This document shows, piece by piece, positions 25,486 to 34,622 of a stretch of 64,000 nucleotides of DNA. The notes beneath the pieces were generated by a model. The model searched no databases and was not told where the DNA came from. It saw only the letters and a list, made by a program, of their open reading frames with translations. The position numbers were made by a program, and so were the translations under genes. Position 1 is the first letter of the stretch; each line of letters starts with the position of its first letter. The DNA is from CBDDLD01 sp965230605 (GTDB lineage: Bacteria > Bacteroidota > Bacteroidia > Flavobacteriales > Flavobacteriaceae), in the NCBI GenBank assembly GCA_965230605.1, contig CBDDLD010000004.1, forward strand, positions 2,294,001 through 2,358,000, given 5' to 3'.

Positions 25486-28400
25486 ATGACGTCAACCAAA
25501 CGCTCCCTCAGTTTCAGTTTTGCTTTTCTATGCGCTTTTGCATTTGCTCAGCAAATCACAGTTGATAATACCGTAAGCTTACAGAATCTTATTGAAAACA
25601 ATCTCATACAAGGTTGTGTTGAAGTATCTAATATTAACTCTACTGTAAATGGTAGCGCCAGTAATCTAGGTAGTTATGGATATTTTGAGCGTGGCGCGTC
25701 AGATTTTCCATTTCAAAATGGAATCGTGATGACAACCGGTGATGCGAATGCGGGTGGAAATGGTCAAAATAACGCGGTGTTAAATGACGGTACTAGCTCT
25801 TGGGGTACAGATATGGATTTAGAAACTGCATTGGGAATTTCCAATACGCTCAATGCAACATCTATAGAGTTTAATTTCATTTCTATTTCTAATCAAATTC
25901 AATTTAATTACATATTAGCCTCGGAAGAATACTTTGGGAACTTCCCTTGTCAATACTCAGATGGATTTGCATTCTTAATTAGAGAAGCCGGAAGTAATAC
26001 ACCATACACCAATATTGCATTAATTCCTGGAACTAATATTCCTGTAAATACTAATACTGTACATGATGAAATTGTTGGTTTTTGCGACGCAGAAAATGAG
26101 CAATATTTTGATGGATTTAACCTTGGAGATACTAATTACAACGGACGTACAACTATATTAACGGCTACAGCTGCAATACTACCTAATGTAGAATATCAAA
26201 TAAAACTAATCATAGCTGATCAGACTGATGAAAATTACGATTCAGCAGTATTTATTGAAGGAAACAGTTTTAATGCAAGCGTTGATTTAGGACCAGACGT
26301 TACAACTTGTGCCAGTAACATTTTATTAGATGGTGACATCAATAATCCACAAGCAAGTTACAGTTGGTATTTTAATGGAGGACTCATTGCTTCTGCTACG
26401 CAACCAACGTTTGACGCTGTTCAAACGGGTAACTATCGTGTAGAAATAGAAATACCTCTGGCAAATGGTACATGCGTCATAGAAGATGATGTAAATATAA
26501 CACTGAGTAATACACAATCTTCCACTCCAATTTCCGATTACGAAATATGTGATGACCTTAGCAATGACGGCTTTGAAACTTTCGATCTTACAACTAAAGA
26601 TGCTGAAGTTATAGCTTCTGTGCCTCTAGGTAATTATGTGGTTTCATACCATTACTCAGCACCTGAAGCTCAAAATAACAATAACCCAATTACTACACCC
26701 ATTATAAATGGAAATAACCCGGAAGTCATTTTTGTACGCATAGAAGATATTGATAGTGGTTGTTTAGCATTTTCCACTATAAACCTTATTGTTAATCCAT
26801 TACCTACTATAGTAGATCCTACTGTTTTAGAAGTTTGTGATGATGCTACTGCAGATGGGTTCACTACCATAGATTTAAATATTAAAAATGATGAGATTAT
26901 TAATGGTCAAACCAACTTAGTTGTCACATATCATTATACCTCGGGTGAGGCAGCCACAGGCAGTAACCCTATTCCTATGCCCTATGTAAACTCTAATGTC
27001 AACGATCAGGTATTTGTTAGTGTTCAGAATCCACAAACAGGTTGTATTAGTACTACAACTTTAGACATTACTGTGTTGGACAATCCAGTGATCAATATGG
27101 ATGATCATTACATCGATGCTTGTGATCCAGACCATGATGGTTTTGCTAATTTTGATCTTACTACGATCATAAATGATGTATTACAAGGCTTAACCGGTGT
27201 AACTGTTACATTTCATGAAACCATTGAAGATGCTCAATCCGGAGCTAATCCAATACCTAATCCAACAAACTATGCAAATACAGTTCAGAATGAGCAAATA
27301 GTATATATAAGAGTTGAAGATGATGTGACTGGATGTGCATCGATAACTCCAGTAGAGATTCACACCAATTTATTGTTAACAGGAACGAACATCAGAGATT
27401 CTTCATTGTGTGATATTGACAATGATGGTTCTGAAACATTTAATTTAAATGATATTGCTACAGGAATCATCAATAATTTACCGGATGTAACAATTACATT
27501 CTACGAAACTGAAGATGATAGAGATAACCAAGTCAACCCTATTGATCCAAGTGTTCCATATGAAGCACAGAGCAACCCACAAACTATATATTTAGAAATC
27601 AGCAACCTGTCATGTCTTGAAGTCGCTGAGATTGAACTTATCATTCTGCCTATTGTAGAATTTAGTTCTATAGGAAATGTTTCCGTCTGCGATGAAGATC
27701 AGGATGGATTCACTACTATAGATTTATCTACTTTTGATAGTCAAATTACGGAGGGACAAACCGGATTTACAGTCACATATTTTGAAACTCAGGCCGATGC
27801 TGATGCTAATACAAATGCATTACCAAACTTTTACACAAACACAAGTAATCCTCAAACCTTATTTACACGAATTACATTATCCCAAACCGGATGTACAAGT
27901 TCTAATTCATTTGTAGTAGAAGTACTTCCGGCGCCAGAAAGCTCAGCTCCAAATCCAATAGTCATATGCGATAATGATCAAGATGCTTTCTTTAATATTG
28001 ATCTTACAAGTATCATTCCTGAAGTAGTCACATCTACTATTGATAGAGATATTACATTTCACAACTCACAAGCTGATGCGGATACGGGTAGTAATTCCAT
28101 AGGAAATACTACAAACTATAATGCGCAAACTGAAACTGTTTTTATTCGTATAGCTAATACAATCACCGGATGCCACTCTACTGAGAGTATAAGTATTACA
28201 GTGAACACATTACCAGTATTCACCTCAATTAGTAACTATAGAATATGTGAAGATAGCAGTGACGGCTTCGGAGACTTCATCTTCAACACTAAAGATGCAG
28301 AAATACTAGCTGGACAGACCGGCAAGCAGGTATTGTATTACGAAACACAAGCAGATGCCGATAACAGAAGTAATGCTATAGACAAGAACATGGCGTACCA

Positions 28401-30312
28401 AAACACTTCTAACCCTCAGACTATTTTTGTACGTGTAGAAAATTTAACGGATCAAGATTGTTATGGTACCTCTTCATTTTTAATTGAGGTTGGTTCTAAC
28501 CCATTATTTAATATTCCAACAGATATTTTTGTTTGTGATGATATCAGCAATAATGGAAGTGAAGTGTTTGATCTATCAATCAAAATAAATGAGATAACAC
28601 AAGGCATTAATGATAATCTAAACATTACCTTCTATACCTCACAAGCTGATGCTGAACAAGGTGTAAATGCTATTCCATTACAATTTGAAAACACAGTAAA
28701 TCCGCAGCAAATTTATGTGCAAATAGACAATGGTACCATCTGTAATTCTATTACCTCATTTGAATTAAATGTTATTCAGGTACCTGAGGTTAATAATGCC
28801 TTACCAATTACTCAATGTGACGACAATTATGATGGTATTACAACCTTTGATATTACCGGAGCAGAGCTTGAAATTTTGGATGTTAGGCAAGATGATATCG
28901 CTCTAGCCTATTTTGAAAACATACAAGATCTAGAATCAGACACAAACGCTATTCCAGATCCTGAAAACTATAATAATATTAGCAATCCGCAAACGGTATA
29001 CCTAAAAGTTACGAATACGATCTCTAACTGTTTCGTTGCAGTACCTATAGAACTAAATGTTAACCTACCTCCAGCGATCAATGATTTCCAAGTTTACGAT
29101 ATCTGTGAAAATGACACCAATGCCTTTGACCTTTTAGACATAAATAGTGTTATTGTAAACACAAACTTTAATGTTCTCTTTAGTTATTTTTCATCTGAAG
29201 CAGATGCCCATGCTAATACAAATGCATTAGATACTAATTATACGTATCAAACCAATAATGACACGTTATATGCTAGAGTAGAATTTAGCACTACGCATTG
29301 TTACATTGTGTATGAATTTAATTTGAATGTAAATCCAACTCCAATTGCTAATACTCCTCCTGATTTAATGGAATGTGACGATGACTTTGATGGATTACTG
29401 GAGTTTGATCTCTCTCAGCAAAGTGCCACAATTTTAGGAAATCAGAACAATGCTAATTTTTCAGTAACATATTACAATGCCATCAATGATGCCAATACTG
29501 GTGAAAATGCGATCGAAACCAACTACATTGCCTTTGACGGTGAGATTATATATGCCAGAGTAGAAAACCTCAGCACGGGATGTTTTGCTATAACTGAATT
29601 TGCTACATTAATCAACCCATTACCTGTTATCGATATTGATGACCAGGTGATTTGTTTAGACAATCTTCCTTTAATTGTTAGTGCTGACACCAATGTACCG
29701 GATGACACTTATTTGTGGTCTACAGGAGCAACTACCCCAGAGATTGAAATCACAGAGGTTGGTGTGTATTCGGTAACGGTTACGACTATTTTCGGATGTC
29801 AAAACACACGCACTTTTAGTGTGTCAGAATCTGAAGCTGCTGTTATTGAAGTTGTAGAAACTATCGATTTCTCAGACCCAAATAATATTACTATTACCGT
29901 TAGTGGTATTGGTGACTATTTGTATCAATTAGATGATGGCGTACCTCAAGAATCCAATGTGTTTGAAAATGTTGGATTAGGGTACCATACCATTACCATA
30001 ATTGACATTAATGGCTGTTCTCAAGTGACCAGAGATGTCTTGGTTATTGATGCACCAAAGTTCATGACTCCTAATGATGATGGTGACTTTGACACATGGC
30101 ACATTAGTGGTGTAGAAACACTCCCGGGAACTATTATCTATATTTTTGATCGTTATGGAAAACTCCTCAAGCAATTAGGTTCAAATACGCGTGGTTGGGA
30201 TGGGACATACAACGGTCATAAAATGCCGGCTAGCGACTACTGGTATTTAGCTAAAGTCAGACGAGGCGATGAGTCTTTTGAGGTCAAAGGTCATTTCGCT
30301 TTAAGACGTTAG
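25486..30312 (+). CDS. giant T9SS type B protein: choice-of-anchor L domain plus 11 modules
   Basis: 1608 residues. Signal peptide of ~22 residues (SFSFAFLCAFAFAQ). Residues ~25-265 are a choice-of-anchor L domain: SSWGTDMDLETAL, FNYILASEEYFGNFPCQYSDG, AFLIREAG and VEYQIKLIIADQTDENYDSAVFIE. An Ig-like segment follows, then eleven modules of ~85-95 residues, each with a C-(D/E)-x-x-x-D/N-G/A-F start, a VTYYETQADAD-like middle and NPQTIYVRVEN-like end. Next come the CLDNLPLIVSADTNVPDDTY/WSTGATTPEIEI linker and the type B sorting domain ending EVKGHFALRR. The acidic C-D-x-D-x-D-G turns may bind Ca2+, as in other adhesins (inference). Candidate surface adhesin or gliding-related protein; not obviously SprB itself. 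Confidence 0.88.
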   Translation: MTSTKRSLSFSFAFLCAFAFAQQITVDNTVSLQNLIENNLIQGCVEVSNINSTVNGSASNLGSYGYFERGASDFPFQNGIVMTTGDANAGGNGQNNAVLNDGTSSWGTDMDLETALGISNTLNATSIEFNFISISNQIQFNYILASEEYFGNFPCQYSDGFAFLIREAGSNTPYTNIALIPGTNIPVNTNTVHDEIVGFCDAENEQYFDGFNLGDTNYNGRTTILTATAAILPNVEYQIKLIIADQTDENYDSAVFIEGNSFNASVDLGPDVTTCASNILLDGDINNPQASYSWYFNGGLIASATQPTFDAVQTGNYRVEIEIPLANGTCVIEDDVNITLSNTQSSTPISDYEICDDLSNDGFETFDLTTKDAEVIASVPLGNYVVSYHYSAPEAQNNNNPITTPIINGNNPEVIFVRIEDIDSGCLAFSTINLIVNPLPTIVDPTVLEVCDDATADGFTTIDLNIKNDEIINGQTNLVVTYHYTSGEAATGSNPIPMPYVNSNVNDQVFVSVQNPQTGCISTTTLDITVLDNPVINMDDHYIDACDPDHDGFANFDLTTIINDVLQGLTGVTVTFHETIEDAQSGANPIPNPTNYANTVQNEQIVYIRVEDDVTGCASITPVEIHTNLLLTGTNIRDSSLCDIDNDGSETFNLNDIATGIINNLPDVTITFYETEDDRDNQVNPIDPSVPYEAQSNPQTIYLEISNLSCLEVAEIELIILPIVEFSSIGNVSVCDEDQDGFTTIDLSTFDSQITEGQTGFTVTYFETQADADANTNALPNFYTNTSNPQTLFTRITLSQTGCTSSNSFVVEVLPAPESSAPNPIVICDNDQDAFFNIDLTSIIPEVVTSTIDRDITFHNSQADADTGSNSIGNTTNYNAQTETVFIRIANTITGCHSTESISITVNTLPVFTSISNYRICEDSSDGFGDFIFNTKDAEILAGQTGKQVLYYETQADADNRSNAIDKNMAYQNTSNPQTIFVRVENLTDQDCYGTSSFLIEVGSNPLFNIPTDIFVCDDISNNGSEVFDLSIKINEITQGINDNLNITFYTSQADAEQGVNAIPLQFENTVNPQQIYVQIDNGTICNSITSFELNVIQVPEVNNALPITQCDDNYDGITTFDITGAELEILDVRQDDIALAYFENIQDLESDTNAIPDPENYNNISNPQTVYLKVTNTISNCFVAVPIELNVNLPPAINDFQVYDICENDTNAFDLLDINSVIVNTNFNVLFSYFSSEADAHANTNALDTNYTYQTNNDTLYARVEFSTTHCYIVYEFNLNVNPTPIANTPPDLMECDDDFDGLLEFDLSQQSATILGNQNNANFSVTYYNAINDANTGENAIETNYIAFDGEIIYARVENLSTGCFAITEFATLINPLPVIDIDDQVICLDNLPLIVSADTNVPDDTYLWSTGATTPEIEITEVGVYSVTVTTIFGCQNTRTFSVSESEAAVIEVVETIDFSDPNNITITVSGIGDYLYQLDDGVPQESNVFENVGLGYHTITIIDINGCSQVTRDVLVIDAPKFMTPNDDGDFDTWHISGVETLPGTIIYIFDRYGKLLKQLGSNTRGWDGTYNGHKMPASDYWYLAKVRRGDESFEVKGHFALRR

Positions 30313-30390
30313 TTTTAATCAATATAAGCTGTATTTACTGGCTTTTTGCCTTACTTTTCGTTATCTTTATAGGACTTAATACTAGAGATT

Positions 30391-31401
30391 ATGAACAGTA
30401 TTCTACGTCCCAATAGAGCTCTGATAGCCTTTGGAGTTACACTCAGCCTTTTTATAATACTAGCATTAATAATGACCTCTTCATGGGTTGGTGAAAGTCC
30501 TATTTTAGATCTAGCGATTACCGCAGATCTTCTATTAACTATTCCCTTTATTTATTTCCTCTTAATACGAAAAACTTCAGTTCCAAAAACGACTATTGTT
30601 CCAATGATCATATTGGGATTAGTGCTTGGGTCTTATTTTTTACCAATCAGTAGTCAAACCTATTTAGCCTTGTTTAAGACATGGGCACTTCCTGTTATAG
30701 AAGTTAGCATCTTAGTGTTTGTGGTTTTCAAAGTGCGCAAAGCCATAAAAAATTACCAGTATATAAAAGGAACATCTTTAGATTTTTACACCGCACTAAA
30801 AAACACATGCTATGAGGTTTTACCTAAAGCTGTAGCTATACCCTTTGCTACTGAGGTCGCTGTAATATACTACGGGTTTATCAACTGGAAATCTAAAACG
30901 TACCGAGACAATGAATTTACTTATCATAAGAATAGCGGTACCCCTACACTTTTAATAGCACTTGTATTCTTAATTGCTATAGAGACTGTTGCCATACATC
31001 TTTTGGTAGCACGTTGGAACATCGTAGTTGCGTGGATATTATCAGGATTAAGTATATACACAGCTATACAGGTTATTGGTTTTGCTAAATCACTCTCTAA
31101 ACGCCCTATTTCCATTAATGAAAGTAGTTTAAGTTTGCGATACGGTATTTTAAGTGAAGTAGAAATAGCATTTAAAGATATAACAGCTCTATACATGTCT
31201 AAAAAACCTGTAGAGAAAGACAGTTTTACAAGATCTCTTTCTCCTTTAGGAGATTTAGAAAGTCATAATATGGTTATTGAACTAAAAAAAGAGTACAAGC
31301 TTCTGGGCCTTTATGGGATTAGGAAGTCCTTTACAACTATTCTTTTACATGTTGATGAGCCTAATATTTTTGAAGAAAAAATGCAAGCATTATTAGTATA
31401 A
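30391..31401 (+). CDS. hypothetical membrane protein
   Basis: 336 residues, not recognised with confidence. About four or five N-terminal membrane helices (near residues 13-30, 38-58, 66-84 and 93-112) and two more around residues 185-235 (LLIALVFLIAIETVAIHLLVA, WNIVVAWILSGLSIYTAIQVI), then a ~100-residue soluble C-terminal part (ISINESSLSLRYGILSEVEIAF, FTTILLHVDEPN) that reads like a PH-like domain as seen in bacterial PH-domain membrane proteins. No catalytic motif. It lies 78 bases after the T9SS gene and converges on the histidine kinase gene. Confidence 0.65.
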   Translation: MNSILRPNRALIAFGVTLSLFIILALIMTSSWVGESPILDLAITADLLLTIPFIYFLLIRKTSVPKTTIVPMIILGLVLGSYFLPISSQTYLALFKTWALPVIEVSILVFVVFKVRKAIKNYQYIKGTSLDFYTALKNTCYEVLPKAVAIPFATEVAVIYYGFINWKSKTYRDNEFTYHKNSGTPTLLIALVFLIAIETVAIHLLVARWNIVVAWILSGLSIYTAIQVIGFAKSLSKRPISINESSLSLRYGILSEVEIAFKDITALYMSKKPVEKDSFTRSLSPLGDLESHNMVIELKKEYKLLGLYGIRKSFTTILLHVDEPNIFEEKMQALLV

Positions 31402-31413
31402 TACCCATCTCTC

Positions 31414-34400
31414 TTAATTAAGGTAAGTTAATGGAATTTTCAGCTCCACTTTAGTTCCGGTTGCAGTAGCATTATCAAAGAGATCGATGATCTGAATTGA
31501 CATTTTCTTTTCATTTAAGTCGTTTGTAATATCCATACGATCATTCATGATTTTTGTAGCCATAGAGCGGTGACCAGACATGGATTGATCTTTTTTCAGT
31601 TCTGCCGCTTTCCTCCCTATACCATTATCTTCTACATGTGCAATTAAATAGCCATCAATCGTTTTTAGAGTTATTACTACTTTCTTTTCCCCTGCTTTAC
31701 TAGACAAACCATGAATAATAGCGTTTTCAACAATAGGCTGCAGCATCATACAAGGGATAGCTGTTTCTTCCAAACAGGCCTTCTCTGGAAGCGTAAAGTC
31801 ATATTCTAAATTATCATTCATTCGAATTTTTTCCAATTGTAAATAAGACTTTAAGTATTCAACCTCATTCTTAAGCGTTATATATTCTGAACTGCTCATT
31901 TCTAATGTTAATCGCAGTAATTTTGAAAAAGCAGCCATATACGTGTTAGCTTCTTTTTCACCTTTTAGAATCATAACGCTTTGTATGCCATTCAACGAAT
32001 TAAAAATAAAATGAGGATTCATCTGAGCCCTTAACGCTTTTGCTTCAAGCTGTGCAAACTTGTGTTTTCGCTCTATATTTTTCAATAAAGCATCTCTTCT
32101 ATAATAGGCGTAAATAAAAAGTATGGAGGTCAGGAAAATAATAAATAGAGCTTTAAACAAATTCGTTTTATAGAATATTTGTTTGATGTTAATCGTGTAT
32201 GATAGCACATTGGTAGGCGTTCCCGCGGAATCAAATCCTTTAACTTCAAGTGTATATGTATTAGGCTCTAAACCTTGTAATTGTACTTTATTGAAACTTC
32301 CTAAGTTTATCCAATCTTCTCTTAATTCTTTTATACGATATAGATACGTATTGTTTTCTGTATTCGTAATATCATTAACTGCAAAACGTAGATTAATATA
32401 ATTACGATCGTGAGGTATATTAAGAACCGGAGTAGTAGCCGTATTTTTTAATCTATAAGTCTGATTAGTTTTTAAGGTATCTATATACCGCTCCACATCA
32501 ATAAGCAATATTTGAGGGTTCTTTATTTTCGATTCAATTTTTGCAGGATCAAATTGTACCACACCATTTATTCCTCCGAAATACAATGAGCTGTCACTTT
32601 CCTTGTAGTAGGATGTTGTATTAAATTCGTTATCCGGTAATCCATCAACTTCAAAGTAGTCTTCAAACATTCCAGTAGATTTACTGTAACGTACTAGCCC
32701 ATTAAATGTACTTAACCATAAATAATCTCCTACTTCAATAATACCCACAATATGATCATCTTTTAATCCATCGTGCTTCGTGAATGTCTTATTTTCCAGA
32801 CTTCCCGGATCAATATTATATAATCCGTGGTTAGTCCCCAACCAAATCAATCCATCTACATCTTCATGTACCACTTTAACTCTGTTTGCTGGGATATGAC
32901 GCGCCCCCTTTTCTCTTGAAAAATCAACAACACTACCGGTAGTTCTATCTTTCCGAAACAGGCCTTTCCCAGTGCCAATCCATAAATAATTTTGTGACCG
33001 ATCTTTATACGTAAAAAGCACCTTATTTAATTTTGGAATTGAGTCATTTAAGTAACTCCGATCCTTGAACTGTTTTGTTATTCCATTAAACTCAGCTAGA
33101 CCTTTAGATGTAGATATCATGTAAATATCCTTTTCTATTTGATTTATATTATTTACACTAATAAACAATGGTCCTTTAATTAGAAAGTTAGGTAACACAT
33201 AACTCTTATAAAGACCCGTCTTAAGGTTTATATGGTAGATATAATCGGAGAATCCGTAAGCCCAAATCGTTTGATTTTGTCCCATACATATATCATATAG
33301 ACTTACGATTGGAATAGATTTATTAACATTGTTCTCTTCATAAAAAGTTATACCTTCAAACTTATCTTTACCATTACGTTTTTTATAAAACCCTGATTGC
33401 GTAAAGAGGTATATATCACCTTTTTCATCTTTACACATACCTCTGGCGCTTACCGGATTCTTTATATTCTCATTAAGGTGACTTATAAAATCTTCTTCAT
33501 AAAATTGAACTATGGAAATTCCATGCTTAGTAATTGAGTAAATTGTATTGTGATCATCTAATGTTATTCTCATAATATCTGTTCCTAATGGGATACGTTT
33601 CTGTAAACGCAATTCAAGGCTTCCTTTATCTTGTATAAGCCTATAAACATTAAGGTTGTTATTGTTTGCAGATAGAATGAAATAATCACCAGAACTATTT
33701 TTCAATAGTTTATGTACAATATATGGGAACTGATAAAATTGCTTTTTTGTTTCTGCTATAAAGTCAAAAGCATATTGTTTTCCTTCAAAGACATAAAATC
33801 CTGAACTATCTCTTGGAAATAAGCTGCCATTCTCACTGTAATAAAAATCGATATCAGGGTTGAGCGCTTCATTGAGTTTACCTTTTAGAAGTGAAAACTG
33901 TTTTGTTTTAGTATTAAATTTATAGACACTATCTTCATGATTGAAAACTATATATTCATGATTCATCATTACCAGATTTTTAAAACCCATATTAAGTACT
34001 GATGTCCCTTTAATATCAGAGGTGTAAATTTCTACTTTTCCATCTTTGGTGTAGCAATACATATCATTAAAATTGGTACCTAGCCATAGATTGCCCTCAT
34101 CATCAAATACTCCACTATTGAAAAGAAGCCTCTCACCCCTTCTCGATTCCATCGGAAGTATCCATTGATAATCACCAGATAAGACATCTAAGTTAACTAC
34201 ACCCATTGTTGTAATTATGATAAGTTGATGGTCTTTGGCCTCTATAAAATCTATAACATAGTTCAAAGGGTCTTCACCATCAGGACGTATAGGATACAAA
34301 ATATGCTCACTCCCCATAATACGTACTACGGCATTAAATGAAGAATACCAAAGAAAGCCTTCAGAATCCATAAAAATAGACTTATAGGTTAAAGCGCTTT

Positions 34401-34506
34401 CCCCATTAAGGTTTACATCAATAGTGTTGATCGTATAATCTTGTCCATATAGAAAGGGTAAGTATAGAAAATGAATGACTAATAAAAACCTACCTAAACG
34501 AAACAT
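31414..34506 (-). CDS. two-component-propeller LytS-type histidine kinase
   Basis: 1030 residues. Signal peptide, then a long periplasmic sensor of repeated propeller blades (EGFLWYSSFN, GNLWLGTNFND, NYLWIGTGKGLFR, GLIWLGTNHGLYN, DYLWLSTFNGLVR) and a Y_Y_Y-type domain (~690-770) ending LEPNTYTLEVKGFDSAG. One membrane helix follows (ALFIIFLTSILFIYAYY). The kinase is the His_kinase/LytS type: ALRAQMNPHFIFNSLNGIQS with the phosphoacceptor His near residue 830, then VENAIIHGL and DNGIGR of the ATPase domain. Unlike hybrid HTCS regulators it stops there, with no receiver or DNA-binding domain. No LytTR response regulator lies beside it, so its partner is unknown. Confidence 0.9.
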   Translation of the reverse strand: MFRLGRFLLVIHFLYLPFLYGQDYTINTIDVNLNGESALTYKSIFMDSEGFLWYSSFNAVVRIMGSEHILYPIRPDGEDPLNYVIDFIEAKDHQLIIITTMGVVNLDVLSGDYQWILPMESRRGERLLFNSGVFDDEGNLWLGTNFNDMYCYTKDGKVEIYTSDIKGTSVLNMGFKNLVMMNHEYIVFNHEDSVYKFNTKTKQFSLLKGKLNEALNPDIDFYYSENGSLFPRDSSGFYVFEGKQYAFDFIAETKKQFYQFPYIVHKLLKNSSGDYFILSANNNNLNVYRLIQDKGSLELRLQKRIPLGTDIMRITLDDHNTIYSITKHGISIVQFYEEDFISHLNENIKNPVSARGMCKDEKGDIYLFTQSGFYKKRNGKDKFEGITFYEENNVNKSIPIVSLYDICMGQNQTIWAYGFSDYIYHINLKTGLYKSYVLPNFLIKGPLFISVNNINQIEKDIYMISTSKGLAEFNGITKQFKDRSYLNDSIPKLNKVLFTYKDRSQNYLWIGTGKGLFRKDRTTGSVVDFSREKGARHIPANRVKVVHEDVDGLIWLGTNHGLYNIDPGSLENKTFTKHDGLKDDHIVGIIEVGDYLWLSTFNGLVRYSKSTGMFEDYFEVDGLPDNEFNTTSYYKESDSSLYFGGINGVVQFDPAKIESKIKNPQILLIDVERYIDTLKTNQTYRLKNTATTPVLNIPHDRNYINLRFAVNDITNTENNTYLYRIKELREDWINLGSFNKVQLQGLEPNTYTLEVKGFDSAGTPTNVLSYTINIKQIFYKTNLFKALFIIFLTSILFIYAYYRRDALLKNIERKHKFAQLEAKALRAQMNPHFIFNSLNGIQSVMILKGEKEANTYMAAFSKLLRLTLEMSSSEYITLKNEVEYLKSYLQLEKIRMNDNLEYDFTLPEKACLEETAIPCMMLQPIVENAIIHGLSSKAGEKKVVITLKTIDGYLIAHVEDNGIGRKAAELKKDQSMSGHRSMATKIMNDRMDITNDLNEKKMSIQIIDLFDNATATGTKVELKIPLTYLN

Positions 34507-34557
34507 AATGAAATATTTATAAGAAGATACAAAAAATCATATATACTAATTAAACTT

Positions 34558-34589
34558 AAAAAAAGCCATTCCAATAAGGAATGGCTTTT
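34558..34589 (-). terminator. intrinsic terminator of the TSP3-repeat gene
   Basis: 12-bp perfect stem (34561-34572 with 34578-34589, loop of 5), followed on the minus strand by T7. It separates the repeat-protein gene from the histidine kinase gene downstream. Confidence 0.88.
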
Positions 34590-34622
34590 AAAGGCTTAGT
34601 AATAAGTGTTAAAAATAGTTAG

